Notes: generated by a model from the sequence alone, not told the origin. A stretch of 7,491 nt of DNA from JAWVZU01 sp033722075 (GCA_033722075.1 JAWVZU010000204.1:1-7491); one strand, 5' to 3'. Counted from the stretch's first letter, positions 1 through 7,491 are shown. Translations and numbers: made by a program.

Positions 1-1045
<1,045 letters not shown>

Positions 1046-1052
1046 GACTAAA

Positions 1053-1058
1053 TCCTCT
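1053..1058 (-). promoter_or_regulatory. Ribosome binding site of tuf
   Basis: AGAGGA lies 7 nt before the GTG start of tuf, inside the 27-bp fusA-tuf gap. It supports the GTG at 1043-1045 as the start codon. No separate promoter or terminator is apparent in this gap, so tuf is probably read from the same transcript as fusA. Confidence 0.75.
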
Positions 1059-1072
1059 GGTTCTTCAAGTTA

Positions 1073-3166
1073 TCAACTCTGGTTGATCACTGCGTCGGTC
1101 ACATTTGCCGGCGCTTCTGCGTAGTGATCGAATTCCATCGAATAGGTGGCCCGACCCTGGGTCATCGACCGCAGGTCCGTGGCATAGCCGAACATCTCGG
1201 CCAGCGGCACGTTGCAGCGGATGATCTTGCCGGTCGGCGAGTCATCCATGCCCTGCACGATGCCCCGGCGCCGGTTCAGGTCGCCCATGACGTCGCCCAT
1301 GTACTCTTCCGGCGTCACTGCCTCGACCTTCATGATCGGTTCCAGGAGCTCTGCACCCCCGGCCTTTGCAGCTTCCTTGAACGCCATGGACCCGGCGATC
1401 TTGAACGCCATCTCCGAGGAGTCGACCTCGTGGTAGGAGCCGTCGTACAGAGTCACTTTCACGTCGACCACCGGATAACCGGCGAGGATTCCGGAGGTCA
1501 TCTGCTCCTGAATGCCCTTGTCGACGGCGCCGATGTACTCGCGCGGAACCGCACCACCCACGATCGCGTTCTCGAACTCGTAGCCTTCGCCGCGATCCCG
1601 CGGCTCGACCTTGATCTTGACGTGACCGTACTGACCACGACCGCCCGACTGGCGGACAAACTTGCCTTCCACGTCGCAGAAGTTCGCGATGGTCTCGCGG
1701 TAGGCCACCTGGGGCTTGCCCACGTTGGCCTCGACGTTGAACTCGCGCTTCATGCGGTCGACCAGGATCTCCAGGTGAAGCTCACCCATGCCGGAGATGA
1801 TGGTCTGGCCCGACTCCTCGTCGGTCGCCACCCGGAAAGACGGATCTTCCTGGGCCAGCCGCGACAACGCCAGGCCCATTTTCTCCTGGTCGCTCTTGGT
1901 CTTCGGCTCGACGGCCACCGAGATCACCGGCTCCGGGAACTCCATGCGCTCGAGCGTGATCTGCTCGTTGATGTCGCACAGCGTGTCACCGGTAGTCACG
2001 TCCTTGAGGCCCACGGCGGCAGCAATGTCGCCGGCCCGGACTTCCTTCAGCTCTTCCCGGCTGTTGGCGTGCATCTGCAGGATGCGGCCGATACGCTCTT
2101 TCTTGGTCTTGACCGGGTTGTAGACCTGATCACCAGAGTTCACGACCCCGGAGTAGACGCGGAAGAACGCCAGGGACCCCACGTAGGGATCGGACATGAT
2201 CTTGAACGCCAGGGCTGCGAACGGCGCATCGTCCTTGCTCGGGCGCGTCGCCTCGGTTTCACCGTCGTCGAGGATGCCCTTGATCGGCGGAACCTGGTCC
2301 GGCGCCGGCATCAGGTCGATGACCGAATCCAGCAACGCCTGCACGCCCTTGTTCTTGAACGCGGAACCGCACAGGACGGGAACGATCGAGTTGCCCAGCG
2401 TACCGGCGCGCAGGCCGGTGCGGATTTCTTCCTCGGTGAGCTCGCCGTCTTCCAGGTACTTTTCCATCAGCTCGTCGGTCGCCTCGGCGGCGGCCTCGAT
2501 CATGACTTCGCGCGCTGCCGCAGCAGCATCCTGGTACTCGGCCGGAATCTCCTCGGCGACGTAGGTCATACCCATGTCTTCGGTATTCCAGCGAATGGCA
2601 CGGTTTCCAATCAGGTCGATGACGCCTTCGAAATTCTCTTCGGCACCGATCGGCAGCTGGATCGGGACGGCGTTGCCGCCCAGGCGCTGCTTGATCTGGC
2701 GCACGACCCGCTCGAAGTTGGCGCCGGCGCGGTCCATCTTGTTGACGAACGCCATGCGCGGCACTTTGTACTTGTTGGCCTGGCGCCACACGGTCTCGGA
2801 CTGGGGCTCGACGCCACCCACGGCGCAGAACACCGCAACCGCACCATCCAGCACCCGCAGCGAACGCTCGACCTCGATCGTGAAGTCCACGTGGCCCGGG
2901 GTGTCGATGATGTTGATCCGGTGCTCCGGATACTGCTGGTCCATCCCGCTCCAGAAGCAGGTGGTTGCAGCCGACGTGATCGTGATGCCACGCTCCTGCT
3001 CCTGCTCCATCCAATCCATCACGGCATTGCCATCGTGCACCTCACCAATCTTGTGAGACACGCCCGTATAGAACAGGATCCGCTCGGTGGTTGTCGTCTT
3101 ACCGGCGTCGATGTGGGCCATGATGCCGATATTTCGATACCGGTTGATCGGGGTTTTGCGAGCCAC
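1073..3166 (-). CDS. fusA: Elongation factor G
   Basis: EF-G is the GTPase that translocates tRNA and mRNA after peptide transfer and, with RRF, helps recycle ribosomes. It has 697 residues (E. coli 704) and all five domains. GTPase motifs are AHIDAGKT (17-24), RGITIT (59-64), DTPGH (88-92, catalytic His92), NKMD (142-145) and CGSAF (266-270). Domain II covers roughly 300-400 and domain III roughly 405-480. Domain IV carries SYHEVDSSE, whose His579 is in the tip that enters the decoding centre, and domain V begins near 605. The start is GTG at 3164-3166, giving the family N-terminus MARKTPI; GAAGG lies 9 nt upstream. The gene ends in tandem stops (TGA then TAA, 1070-1075). It sits 25 bp after rpsG and 27 bp before tuf, so co-transcription is expected. 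Nothing is truncated, and the sequence fits the main housekeeping fusA rather than a divergent paralogue. Confidence 0.99.
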   Translation of the reverse strand: MARKTPINRYRNIGIMAHIDAGKTTTTERILFYTGVSHKIGEVHDGNAVMDWMEQEQERGITITSAATTCFWSGMDQQYPEHRINIIDTPGHVDFTIEVERSLRVLDGAVAVFCAVGGVEPQSETVWRQANKYKVPRMAFVNKMDRAGANFERVVRQIKQRLGGNAVPIQLPIGAEENFEGVIDLIGNRAIRWNTEDMGMTYVAEEIPAEYQDAAAAAREVMIEAAAEATDELMEKYLEDGELTEEEIRTGLRAGTLGNSIVPVLCGSAFKNKGVQALLDSVIDLMPAPDQVPPIKGILDDGETEATRPSKDDAPFAALAFKIMSDPYVGSLAFFRVYSGVVNSGDQVYNPVKTKKERIGRILQMHANSREELKEVRAGDIAAAVGLKDVTTGDTLCDINEQITLERMEFPEPVISVAVEPKTKSDQEKMGLALSRLAQEDPSFRVATDEESGQTIISGMGELHLEILVDRMKREFNVEANVGKPQVAYRETIANFCDVEGKFVRQSGGRGQYGHVKIKVEPRDRGEGYEFENAIVGGAVPREYIGAVDKGIQEQMTSGILAGYPVVDVKVTLYDGSYHEVDSSEMAFKIAGSMAFKEAAKAGGAELLEPIMKVEAVTPEEYMGDVMGDLNRRRGIVQGMDDSPTGKIIRCNVPLAEMFGYATDLRSMTQGRATYSMEFDHYAEAPANVTDAVINQS

Positions 3167-3175
3167 TTTCCTATA

Positions 3176-3180
3176 CCTTC
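3176..3180 (-). promoter_or_regulatory. Ribosome binding site of fusA
   Basis: GAAGG lies 9 nt before the GTG start of fusA in the 25-bp rpsG-fusA gap. A second purine stretch, AGGAAA, touches the start codon and is too close to be the main site. The short gap and moderate signal suggest translational coupling to rpsG. Confidence 0.6.
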
Positions 3181-3191
3181 ACAATTCGTGC

Positions 3192-3659
3192 TTACCAGCG
3201 ATAGTGCGAGAACGCCTTGTTGGCTTCCGCCATCCGGTGCGTTTCTTCGCGCTTCTTGATCGCTGCGCCGCGCTCTTCCGCGGCATCCATGAGTTCGCCG
3301 GCCAGGCGTCGCGGCATGGTCGGCTCTCCGCGCTTGCGCGCTGCGTCGATCACCCAGCGCATGGCCAGGGTCGAACGTCGATTCGGGCGCACTTCCACCG
3401 GCACCTGATAGGTGGCGCCACCGACCCGGCGAGACTTCACCTCGACCAGCGGCTGCACGTTCTCGAGCGCCTTCTGGACGATGTCCAGCGGGTTTTCGCT
3501 GCGCTCACCAATCTGGTCGATCGCGCCGTAGACAATCCGCTCTGCGACCGCCTTCTTGCCGCTCTTCATCACCATATTGATGAAGCGGGCGATCATCTCG
3601 CTCTGGAACTTTGGATCCGGCAGGACCTCGCGGGCAAAATTGGTATTTTTTCGTGCCAT
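3192..3659 (-). CDS. rpsG: 30S ribosomal protein S7
   Basis: S7 is a primary 16S rRNA-binding protein that nucleates assembly of the 30S head and lies near the mRNA exit and E site. It has 155 residues (E. coli forms 156 or 179). Conserved blocks are LPDPKF (13-18), the rRNA-binding beta-hairpin region VEVKSRRVGGATYQVPVEV (about 72-90), AMRWVIDAARKR (99-110), KKREETHRMAEANKAF (135-150) and the terminal HYRW. The ATG start at 3657-3659 is 13 bp after the rpsL stop. The upstream signal is weak (CAGG, 9 nt away), so translation is probably coupled to rpsL. In E. coli S7 represses its own operon by binding the long rpsL-rpsG gap; here that gap is too short for the same structure. The N-terminus (MARKNTNFAREV) is less basic than the Arg-rich start usual in this family. 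Confidence 0.99.
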   Translation of the reverse strand: MARKNTNFAREVLPDPKFQSEMIARFINMVMKSGKKAVAERIVYGAIDQIGERSENPLDIVQKALENVQPLVEVKSRRVGGATYQVPVEVRPNRRSTLAMRWVIDAARKRGEPTMPRRLAGELMDAAEERGAAIKKREETHRMAEANKAFSHYRW

Positions 3660-3672
3660 CTTCTAATGCCTG

Positions 3673-4047
3673 TTATTTCTTCGGCTTCTTGGTGCCGTAC
3701 TTGGAACGACCCTGCTTCCGCTCGGAAACGCCCGCGGTATCCAGGGAGCCACGAACGATGTGGTAGCGGACACCGGGAAGATCCTTCACCCGCCCGCCGC
3801 GAATCAGCACAACCGAGTGCTCCTGCAGGTTATGGCCCTCGCCGCCGATATAGCTGCTGACCTCGAATCCATTGGTCAGACGGACCCGCGCGACCTTTCG
3901 CAGAGCCGAATTCGGCTTCTTCGGCGTGGTCGTGTAAACCCGCGTGCAGACGCCGCGCTTCTGGGGGCATGCCTCCAGAGCGGGCACGTTGCTCTTGTAC
4001 ACCTTCGGCTTGCGCGGATTGCGCACCAGTTGGTTGATCGTAGCCAT
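3673..4047 (-). CDS. rpsL: 30S ribosomal protein S12
   Basis: S12 sits at the decoding centre on the subunit interface of the 30S subunit and controls tRNA selection accuracy. It has 124 residues, the usual length. Conserved blocks include PALEACPQKRGVC (22-34), TTPKKPNSALRK (40-51), GGEGHNLQEHS (68-78) and RGGRVKDLPGVRYH (83-96). Lys43 and Lys88, the main sites of streptomycin-resistance changes in other bacteria, are both unaltered Lys, as are Pro42 and Pro91, so a drug-sensitive S12 is predicted. Asp89, the residue methylthiolated by RimO in E. coli, is present. The ATG at 4045-4047 follows AGGA by 4 nt, and the stop is TAA. It is the first str gene, about 58 nt downstream of the predicted transcription start, and is preceded by a terminator-like hairpin in its leader. 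Confidence 0.99.
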   Translation of the reverse strand: MATINQLVRNPRKPKVYKSNVPALEACPQKRGVCTRVYTTTPKKPNSALRKVARVRLTNGFEVSSYIGGEGHNLQEHSVVLIRGGRVKDLPGVRYHIVRGSLDTAGVSERKQGRSKYGTKKPKK

Positions 4048-4051
4048 ATTT

Positions 4052-4055
4052 TCCT
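4052..4055 (-). promoter_or_regulatory. Ribosome binding site of rpsL
   Basis: AGGA within TTAGGAAAAT lies 4 nt before the rpsL ATG. It directly follows the U-rich tract of the leader hairpin, so the hairpin ends close to the ribosome footprint and could affect initiation. The spacing is short but usable. Confidence 0.6.
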
Positions 4056-4062
4056 AACCCGT

Positions 4063-4100
4063 ATAAAATAAACGACAGGCAGGGATAACCCAACCTGTCG
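4063..4100 (-). terminator. Hairpin plus U-tract in the rpsL leader (terminator or attenuator)
   Basis: On the minus strand CGACAGG (4094-4100) pairs with CCTGTCG (4073-4079), a 7-bp perfect stem. It is continued by a U-G wobble, a U-U mismatch and a GGG/CCC stem (4089-4091 with 4082-4084) capped by the loop TTAT. TTTATTTTAT (4063-4072) follows at once. This is the form of a Rho-independent terminator. Its place is odd: it lies after the predicted str promoter and only 15 nt before rpsL. It could end rpoC read-through, act as an attenuator of the str operon, or protect the 5' end of the str mRNA. The internal mismatch makes it weaker than a classical terminator, and the sequence alone does not decide between these roles. 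Confidence 0.6.
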
Positions 4101-4111
4101 GAAGAGGGCGA

Positions 4112-4140
4112 ATTCTAGAGAACTCGATTTTCGGTGTCAA
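4112..4140 (-). promoter_or_regulatory. Sigma70 promoter of the str operon
   Basis: TTGACA (4135-4140) is a perfect -35 hexamer. A 17-bp spacer leads to TAGAAT (4112-4117), which matches 5 of 6 -10 positions. The bases after the -10 are GC-rich (TCGCCC), a discriminator type associated with stringent (ppGpp/DksA) control of ribosomal promoters in E. coli. The predicted start, about 7 nt after the -10, falls near 4104-4105 in a pyrimidine run. It is the best promoter match in the rpoC-rpsL gap and points at rpsL, giving a leader of about 58 nt. Stringent control is inferred. Confidence 0.8.
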
Positions 4141-4180
4141 CCCTGCAACTCGGGAGGGTGAGCACCTTGATACAACGCTG

Positions 4181-4204
4181 TCCGGAGTATCGCACAGCTC
4201 CGGA
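4181..4204 (-). other. Inverted repeat in the rpoC-rpsL gap
   Basis: TCCGGAG (4198-4204 on the minus strand) and CTCCGGA (4181-4187) form a perfect 7-bp inverted repeat around a 10-nt loop. No U-tract follows. It lies 41 bp upstream of the str -35 hexamer, so it could be an RNA hairpin in the rpoC 3' tail, a protein-binding site upstream of the promoter, or chance. No function can be assigned. Confidence 0.4.
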
Positions 4205-4278
4205 AGATCGCCAAGACCTCCCGGAACAATGCGCAATTTCTACTCGATACGGAGCATCACTCTCTGGTTACTGGCCGA

Positions 4279-4310
4279 TGGCCACCTTCAGGCGTCGCTG
4301 GAGGTGGCCA
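4279..4310 (-). other. Hairpin spanning the rpoC stop codon
   Basis: Reading the minus strand, TGGCCACCT (4302-4310) pairs with AGGTGGCCA (4279-4287), a 9-bp perfect stem. A C-A mismatch and a 3-bp CAG/CTG extension lead to a 6-nt loop. The rpoC TGA lies inside the structure. There is no run of U after it, so it is not a canonical intrinsic terminator. A role as an mRNA 3' end, a processing or stability element, or a Rho-related end is possible but unproven. The distal arm can also pair with GGCCA just downstream (TGGCC-ATC-GGCCA), giving a competing smaller hairpin. Confidence 0.5.
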
Positions 4311-4314
4311 CCTT
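4279..4314. repeat. 10-bp direct repeat at the rpoC 3' end
   Basis: TGGCCACCTT occurs on the plus strand at 4279-4288 and again at 4305-4314, a 26-bp period. The second copy is inside rpoC (codons for Lys-Val-Ala) and the first is mostly beyond its stop. The inner copy is also part of a 12-bp palindrome, AGGTGGCCACCT (4302-4313), which explains the stop-codon hairpin. It may be a small terminal duplication or chance. Confidence 0.5.
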
Positions 4315-7300
4315 GCTCACTTCCGGCTGCTCGGTCCGGAACGTCGCCAGGTCCGCAGGCTCCAGCCCGCGCCGCTGGCGCTTGCGATCTTCGTGATACG
4401 CCAGACCCGTTCCAGCCGGGATCAGCCGGCCGACGATGACGTTTTCCTTCAGACCGCGCAGGCGATCGGCCGTACCGCGTACGGCAGCCTCGGTCAGAAC
4501 CCGGGTGGTCTCCTGGAACGACGCCGCCGAAATGAACGACTCCGTAGCCAGGGACGCCTTGGTGATGCCCAGCAGGACACGCTCGTAACTGGCGATCTGC
4601 TCGTCGCGCGCGCTCGCCCGCTCGTTCTCTTCGAGCATGCGGGTGCGCTCGACCTGCTCACCGCGCAGGAAGCGCGTCTCGCCGGGATCGACGATCTGCA
4701 CCTTGCGCAGCATCTGGCGGATGATGACTTCGATGTGCTTGTCGTTGATCTTCACGCCCTGCAGCCGATACACGTCCTGGATCTCCTTGACCAGGTAGTC
4801 GGCCAGGCGCTCCACGCCAAGCAGGCGCAGGATGTCGTGCGGGTTGAGTTCGCCGTCGACGACGATCTCGCCCTTCTCGACATGCTCGCCTTCGAACACC
4901 GTGATGTGACGCCACTTCGGAATCAGCTCCTCGTGGGATTCGCCATCCTTGTCGGTGATCACCAGGCGCTGCTTGCCCTTGGTCTCCTTGCCGAAACTGA
5001 CGACGCCCGAGGCTTCCGCCAGGATTGCCGGTTCCTTCGGCTTGCGGGCCTCGAACAGGTCGGCAACCCGCGGCAGACCACCGGTGATGTCCCGGGTCTT
5101 GGAGGATTCCTGCGGAATTCGCGCCACGATGTCGCCGACGCCGACCTCCGAGGAGTCCTGAAGGCTGATCACCGCACCGGCCGGCAGGAAATACTGCGCC
5201 GGAATATCGGTGTTGGCCAGCTTCAGCTCGTCACCCTTCTTGTCGATCAGCTTCACCATGGGCCGCAGGTCCTTGCCGGCGCTGCCGCGCTGCTTCGGAT
5301 CCTTGATCACGAAGCTGTGCAGACCGGTGATGTCATCGATCTGCTCATCCACGGTCACCCCTTCGACGAAATCGCTGAAGCGGATGCGTCCGGCGACCTC
5401 CGACACGATCGGGTGCGTATGCGGATCCCAGTTGGCGATGACCTGACCGGCCTCCACCTTGTCGCCGTCCTCGATCTGGAGGATGGCGCCGTAGGGCACC
5501 TTGTAACGCTCCCGCTCCCGGCCATGCTTGTCGACCAGGGACAGTTCGCCGGAGCGGGAGACCGCCACCAGGTGGCCGTCCCCGTGCTTCACGGTTTTCA
5601 GATTGTGCAACCGGACGGTCCCGGCGGACTTGGTGGCCACGTGGTCCACAGCCGCCGCGCTGGAAGCCGCACCACCGATGTGGAACGTCCGCATGGTCAG
5701 CTGCGTACCCGGCTCGCCGATCGACTGCGCCGCGATGACGCCCACGGCTTCACCGAGGTTCACCGAGTGACCGCGCGCCAGATCCCGCCCGTAGCACCGC
5801 GAGCACACGCCGTAGCGAGTCTCACAGGTAATCGCCGAGCGGACGTTGATCTGGTCGATGCCGATCTGCTCGATGTGCTTCACCCAGCCTTCGTCCAGCA
5901 GCGTGTTGCGCGGAACGGCCGGCTCTTCGTCGTCGCCCTGACCAGGCGCCCAGGTGTCTTCGGAAACGACCCGGCCCAGGACCCGCTCGCGCAGGGACTC
6001 GACCACGTCACCACCCTCGACGATCGGGGTCATGGTGATCCCCGTCTCGGTTCCGCAATCCTCTTCGGTCACCACCACGTCCTGCGCCACGTCGACCAGC
6101 CGTCGGGTCAGGTAACCCGAATTGGCCGTCTTGAGCGCCGTGTCGGCCAGACCCTTCCGGGCACCGTGGGTGGAAATGAAGTACTGCAGAACGTCCAGGC
6201 CCTCGCGGAAGTTGGCGGTGATGGGCGTCTCGATGATCGAGCCGTCCGGCTTGGCCATCAGGCCCCGCATGCCGGCCAGCTGCCGGATCTGCGCCGCCGA
6301 ACCCCGTGCACCGGAATCCGCCATGATGAAGATCGAGTTCATGGACTGCTGCTCGACTTTCTCGCCGTCGGCAGTCTCGACCTCGTCGGTCCCCAGGTGG
6401 GACATCATCGCCTTGGCGACCTGTTCGTTGGTCCGGGACCAGATGTCGACCACCTTGTTGTAGCGTTCGCCGGTGGTCACCAGGCCGGATGCGTACTGGT
6501 CCTGGATCTCGACCACTTCCGCTTCGGCCTTTTCCAGGATCTCGCGCTTCTCTTCCGGAATGGTCAGGTCGACAACCCCGATGGAAACGCCGGCGCGGGT
6601 CGCAAAGTGGAACCCGGTGTACATCAGGCGGTCCGCGAAGACCACGGTACGCTTCAGTCCCAGCAGCCGGTAGCATTCGTTGATGAGGTTGGAAATGGCC
6701 TTCTTGGTCAGCGGCCGGTTCATCAGTTCGAAAGGCAGGCCCGGCGGCAGGATACCTGCCAGCAGAGCGCGTCCGACGGTGGTTTCGACGATCTCCCGCT
6801 TTTCGACGAGCTCGCCGTCCTCATCCAGGCTGCGCAAAATCATGCGCACCTTGATCTTGGCGTGCAGCGCGATCTTGCGGTTCTCGAAGGCGCGGTGCAC
6901 CTCGTCGATGGACGAGAAAACCATGCCCTCGCCCGGCCGGTTGACCAGTTCGCGGGTCATGTAATAAAGACCCAGAACCACGTCCTGCGTCGGCACGATG
7001 ATCGGGTCACCGTTGGCCGGGGACAGGATGTTGTTGGAGGACATCATCAGCGCCCGGGCCTCGAGCTGGGCTTCCAGGCTCAGCGGCACGTGGACCGCCA
7101 TCTGGTCGCCGTCGAAATCCGCATTGAAGGCGGTGCAGACCAGCGGGTGCAGCTGGATGGCCTTGCCCTCGATCAGCACCGGCTCGAAGGCCTGGATGCC
7201 CAGGCGGTGCAGGGTCGGCGCCCGGTTCAGCATCACCGGGTGCTCCCGGATCACTTCCTCCAGGATGTCCCAAACCTCGGCGCTTTCGCGCTCGACGAGC

Positions 7301-7491
7301 TTCTTGGCCGCCTTGATGGTCGTGGCCAGGCCGCGGCGCTCCAGCTTGGAAAAGATGAAAGGCTTGAACAGTTCCAGCGCCATCTTCTTCGGCAGGCCGC
7401 ACTGATGCAATTTCAGGGTCGGCCCGACGACAATGACGGAACGACCGGAATAGTCGACGCGCTTGCCGAGCAGGTTCTGACGGAAACGACC
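4288..7491 (-). CDS. rpoC: RNA polymerase subunit beta', 5'-truncated by the window edge
   Basis: Beta' forms half of the active-site cleft of RNA polymerase and holds its catalytic metal. The frame is open from the right edge to TGA at 4288-4290 and gives 1067 residues, starting GRFRQNLLGKRVDYSGRS. This matches E. coli residue about 336 of 1407, so roughly 335 N-terminal residues lie outside. NADFDGDQMAVH (7090-7125) contains the three Asp that bind the catalytic Mg2+. Four zinc-binding Cys equivalent to E. coli 814, 888, 895 and 898 are present (DCGTETG; CETRYGVCSRC). The bridge-helix region follows GARGSAAQIRQLAG, and the trigger loop contains TQLTMRTFHIGGAAS. About 190 residues of SI3-like insertion lie between that and TGGLPRVADLFEARKP. 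The conserved C-terminal region ends with GRLIPAGTGLAYHEDRKR and a short acidic tail. No in-frame start is expected inside the window. rpsL follows 240 bp downstream with its own promoter. Confidence 0.99.
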   Translation of the reverse strand, partial: GRFRQNLLGKRVDYSGRSVIVVGPTLKLHQCGLPKKMALELFKPFIFSKLERRGLATTIKAAKKLVERESAEVWDILEEVIREHPVMLNRAPTLHRLGIQAFEPVLIEGKAIQLHPLVCTAFNADFDGDQMAVHVPLSLEAQLEARALMMSSNNILSPANGDPIIVPTQDVVLGLYYMTRELVNRPGEGMVFSSIDEVHRAFENRKIALHAKIKVRMILRSLDEDGELVEKREIVETTVGRALLAGILPPGLPFELMNRPLTKKAISNLINECYRLLGLKRTVVFADRLMYTGFHFATRAGVSIGVVDLTIPEEKREILEKAEAEVVEIQDQYASGLVTTGERYNKVVDIWSRTNEQVAKAMMSHLGTDEVETADGEKVEQQSMNSIFIMADSGARGSAAQIRQLAGMRGLMAKPDGSIIETPITANFREGLDVLQYFISTHGARKGLADTALKTANSGYLTRRLVDVAQDVVVTEEDCGTETGITMTPIVEGGDVVESLRERVLGRVVSEDTWAPGQGDDEEPAVPRNTLLDEGWVKHIEQIGIDQINVRSAITCETRYGVCSRCYGRDLARGHSVNLGEAVGVIAAQSIGEPGTQLTMRTFHIGGAASSAAAVDHVATKSAGTVRLHNLKTVKHGDGHLVAVSRSGELSLVDKHGRERERYKVPYGAILQIEDGDKVEAGQVIANWDPHTHPIVSEVAGRIRFSDFVEGVTVDEQIDDITGLHSFVIKDPKQRGSAGKDLRPMVKLIDKKGDELKLANTDIPAQYFLPAGAVISLQDSSEVGVGDIVARIPQESSKTRDITGGLPRVADLFEARKPKEPAILAEASGVVSFGKETKGKQRLVITDKDGESHEELIPKWRHITVFEGEHVEKGEIVVDGELNPHDILRLLGVERLADYLVKEIQDVYRLQGVKINDKHIEVIIRQMLRKVQIVDPGETRFLRGEQVERTRMLEENERASARDEQIASYERVLLGITKASLATESFISAASFQETTRVLTEAAVRGTADRLRGLKENVIVGRLIPAGTGLAYHEDRKRQRRGLEPADLATFRTEQPEVSKVATSSDA

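Noticed and set aside
2259..3014. 251-codon minus-strand frame inside fusA
   Set aside because: Same strand but another frame of fusA; low-complexity Arg/Gly/Asp composition and no family resemblance.
1124..3259. 711-codon open frame on the plus strand, antisense to fusA and the end of rpsG
   Set aside because: It is rich in His, Leu, Asp and Arg in the pattern expected from reading a GC-rich gene backwards, resembles no family I recognise, and lies over a complete, highly conserved fusA.
4061..4068. TATAAA on the plus strand as an antisense -10 element
   Set aside because: It is the complement of the U-tract of the leader hairpin. The nearest -35-like TTGATC is about 22 bp away, too far, and no plus-strand gene follows.
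4186..4214. Second promoter candidate TTGGCG, 17 bp, GATACT on the minus strand
   Set aside because: Only 4 of 6 matches at each hexamer and it overlaps an inverted repeat; the promoter at 4112-4140 is far stronger.
4054..4236. 60-codon minus-strand frame in the rpoC-rpsL gap, a possible leader peptide
   Set aside because: It spans the promoter and hairpin, has no convincing ribosome site, and would start upstream of the predicted transcription start. Its composition shows no attenuation-type codon run.
6008..6676. 222-codon minus-strand frame inside rpoC
   Set aside because: Out-of-frame shadow of conserved rpoC sequence, Arg/Gly/Asp-rich with no recognisable domain.

Overview
The window is a conserved housekeeping locus lying entirely on the minus strand. 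In transcription order (high to low coordinates) it carries the 3' three-quarters of rpoC (RNA polymerase beta'), then rpsL (S12), rpsG (S7), fusA (EF-G) and most of tuf (EF-Tu). This is the junction of the rpoBC operon and the str operon. rpoC is cut by the right edge (about 335 N-terminal residues missing) and tuf by the left edge (about 45-50 C-terminal residues missing). I found no mobile element, CRISPR array, tRNA or rRNA, and no unknown gene.

The organism is most likely a moderately GC-rich gammaproteobacterium outside the Enterobacterales, perhaps of a Chromatiales/Ectothiorhodospiraceae-like lineage. The proteins are close to the proteobacterial forms, beta' keeps a large insertion after the trigger loop (the SI3-type insertion of proteobacteria), and rpoC directly precedes rpsL. 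In E. coli those two operons lie far apart, whereas in Pseudomonas-like bacteria they are adjacent. The lineage is an inference from protein similarity recalled from memory, not from a search.

The only sizeable non-coding stretch is the 240-bp rpoC-rpsL gap (4048-4287), and it is the most interesting part. A 9-bp hairpin overlaps the rpoC stop codon but has no U-tract. A second hairpin lies mid-gap. Next comes a near-consensus sigma70 promoter (TTGACA, 17 bp, TAGAAT), presumably the str promoter. Immediately after its predicted start is a hairpin followed by TTTATTTTAT, which looks like an intrinsic terminator or attenuator placed inside the rpsL leader. The str genes are tightly packed (gaps of 13, 25 and 27 bp), as expected for one co-transcribed, translationally coupled unit.

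The products work together in gene expression. Beta' provides the RNA polymerase catalytic centre. S12 and S7 are 30S proteins of the decoding and mRNA-exit/head regions. EF-Tu delivers aminoacyl-tRNA and EF-G drives translocation. Points worth a second look are the promoter/terminator nesting in the leader, the very short rpsL-rpsG gap (which leaves no room for the E. coli-type S7 autoregulatory site), and a clear shift in codon choice between tuf and fusA.
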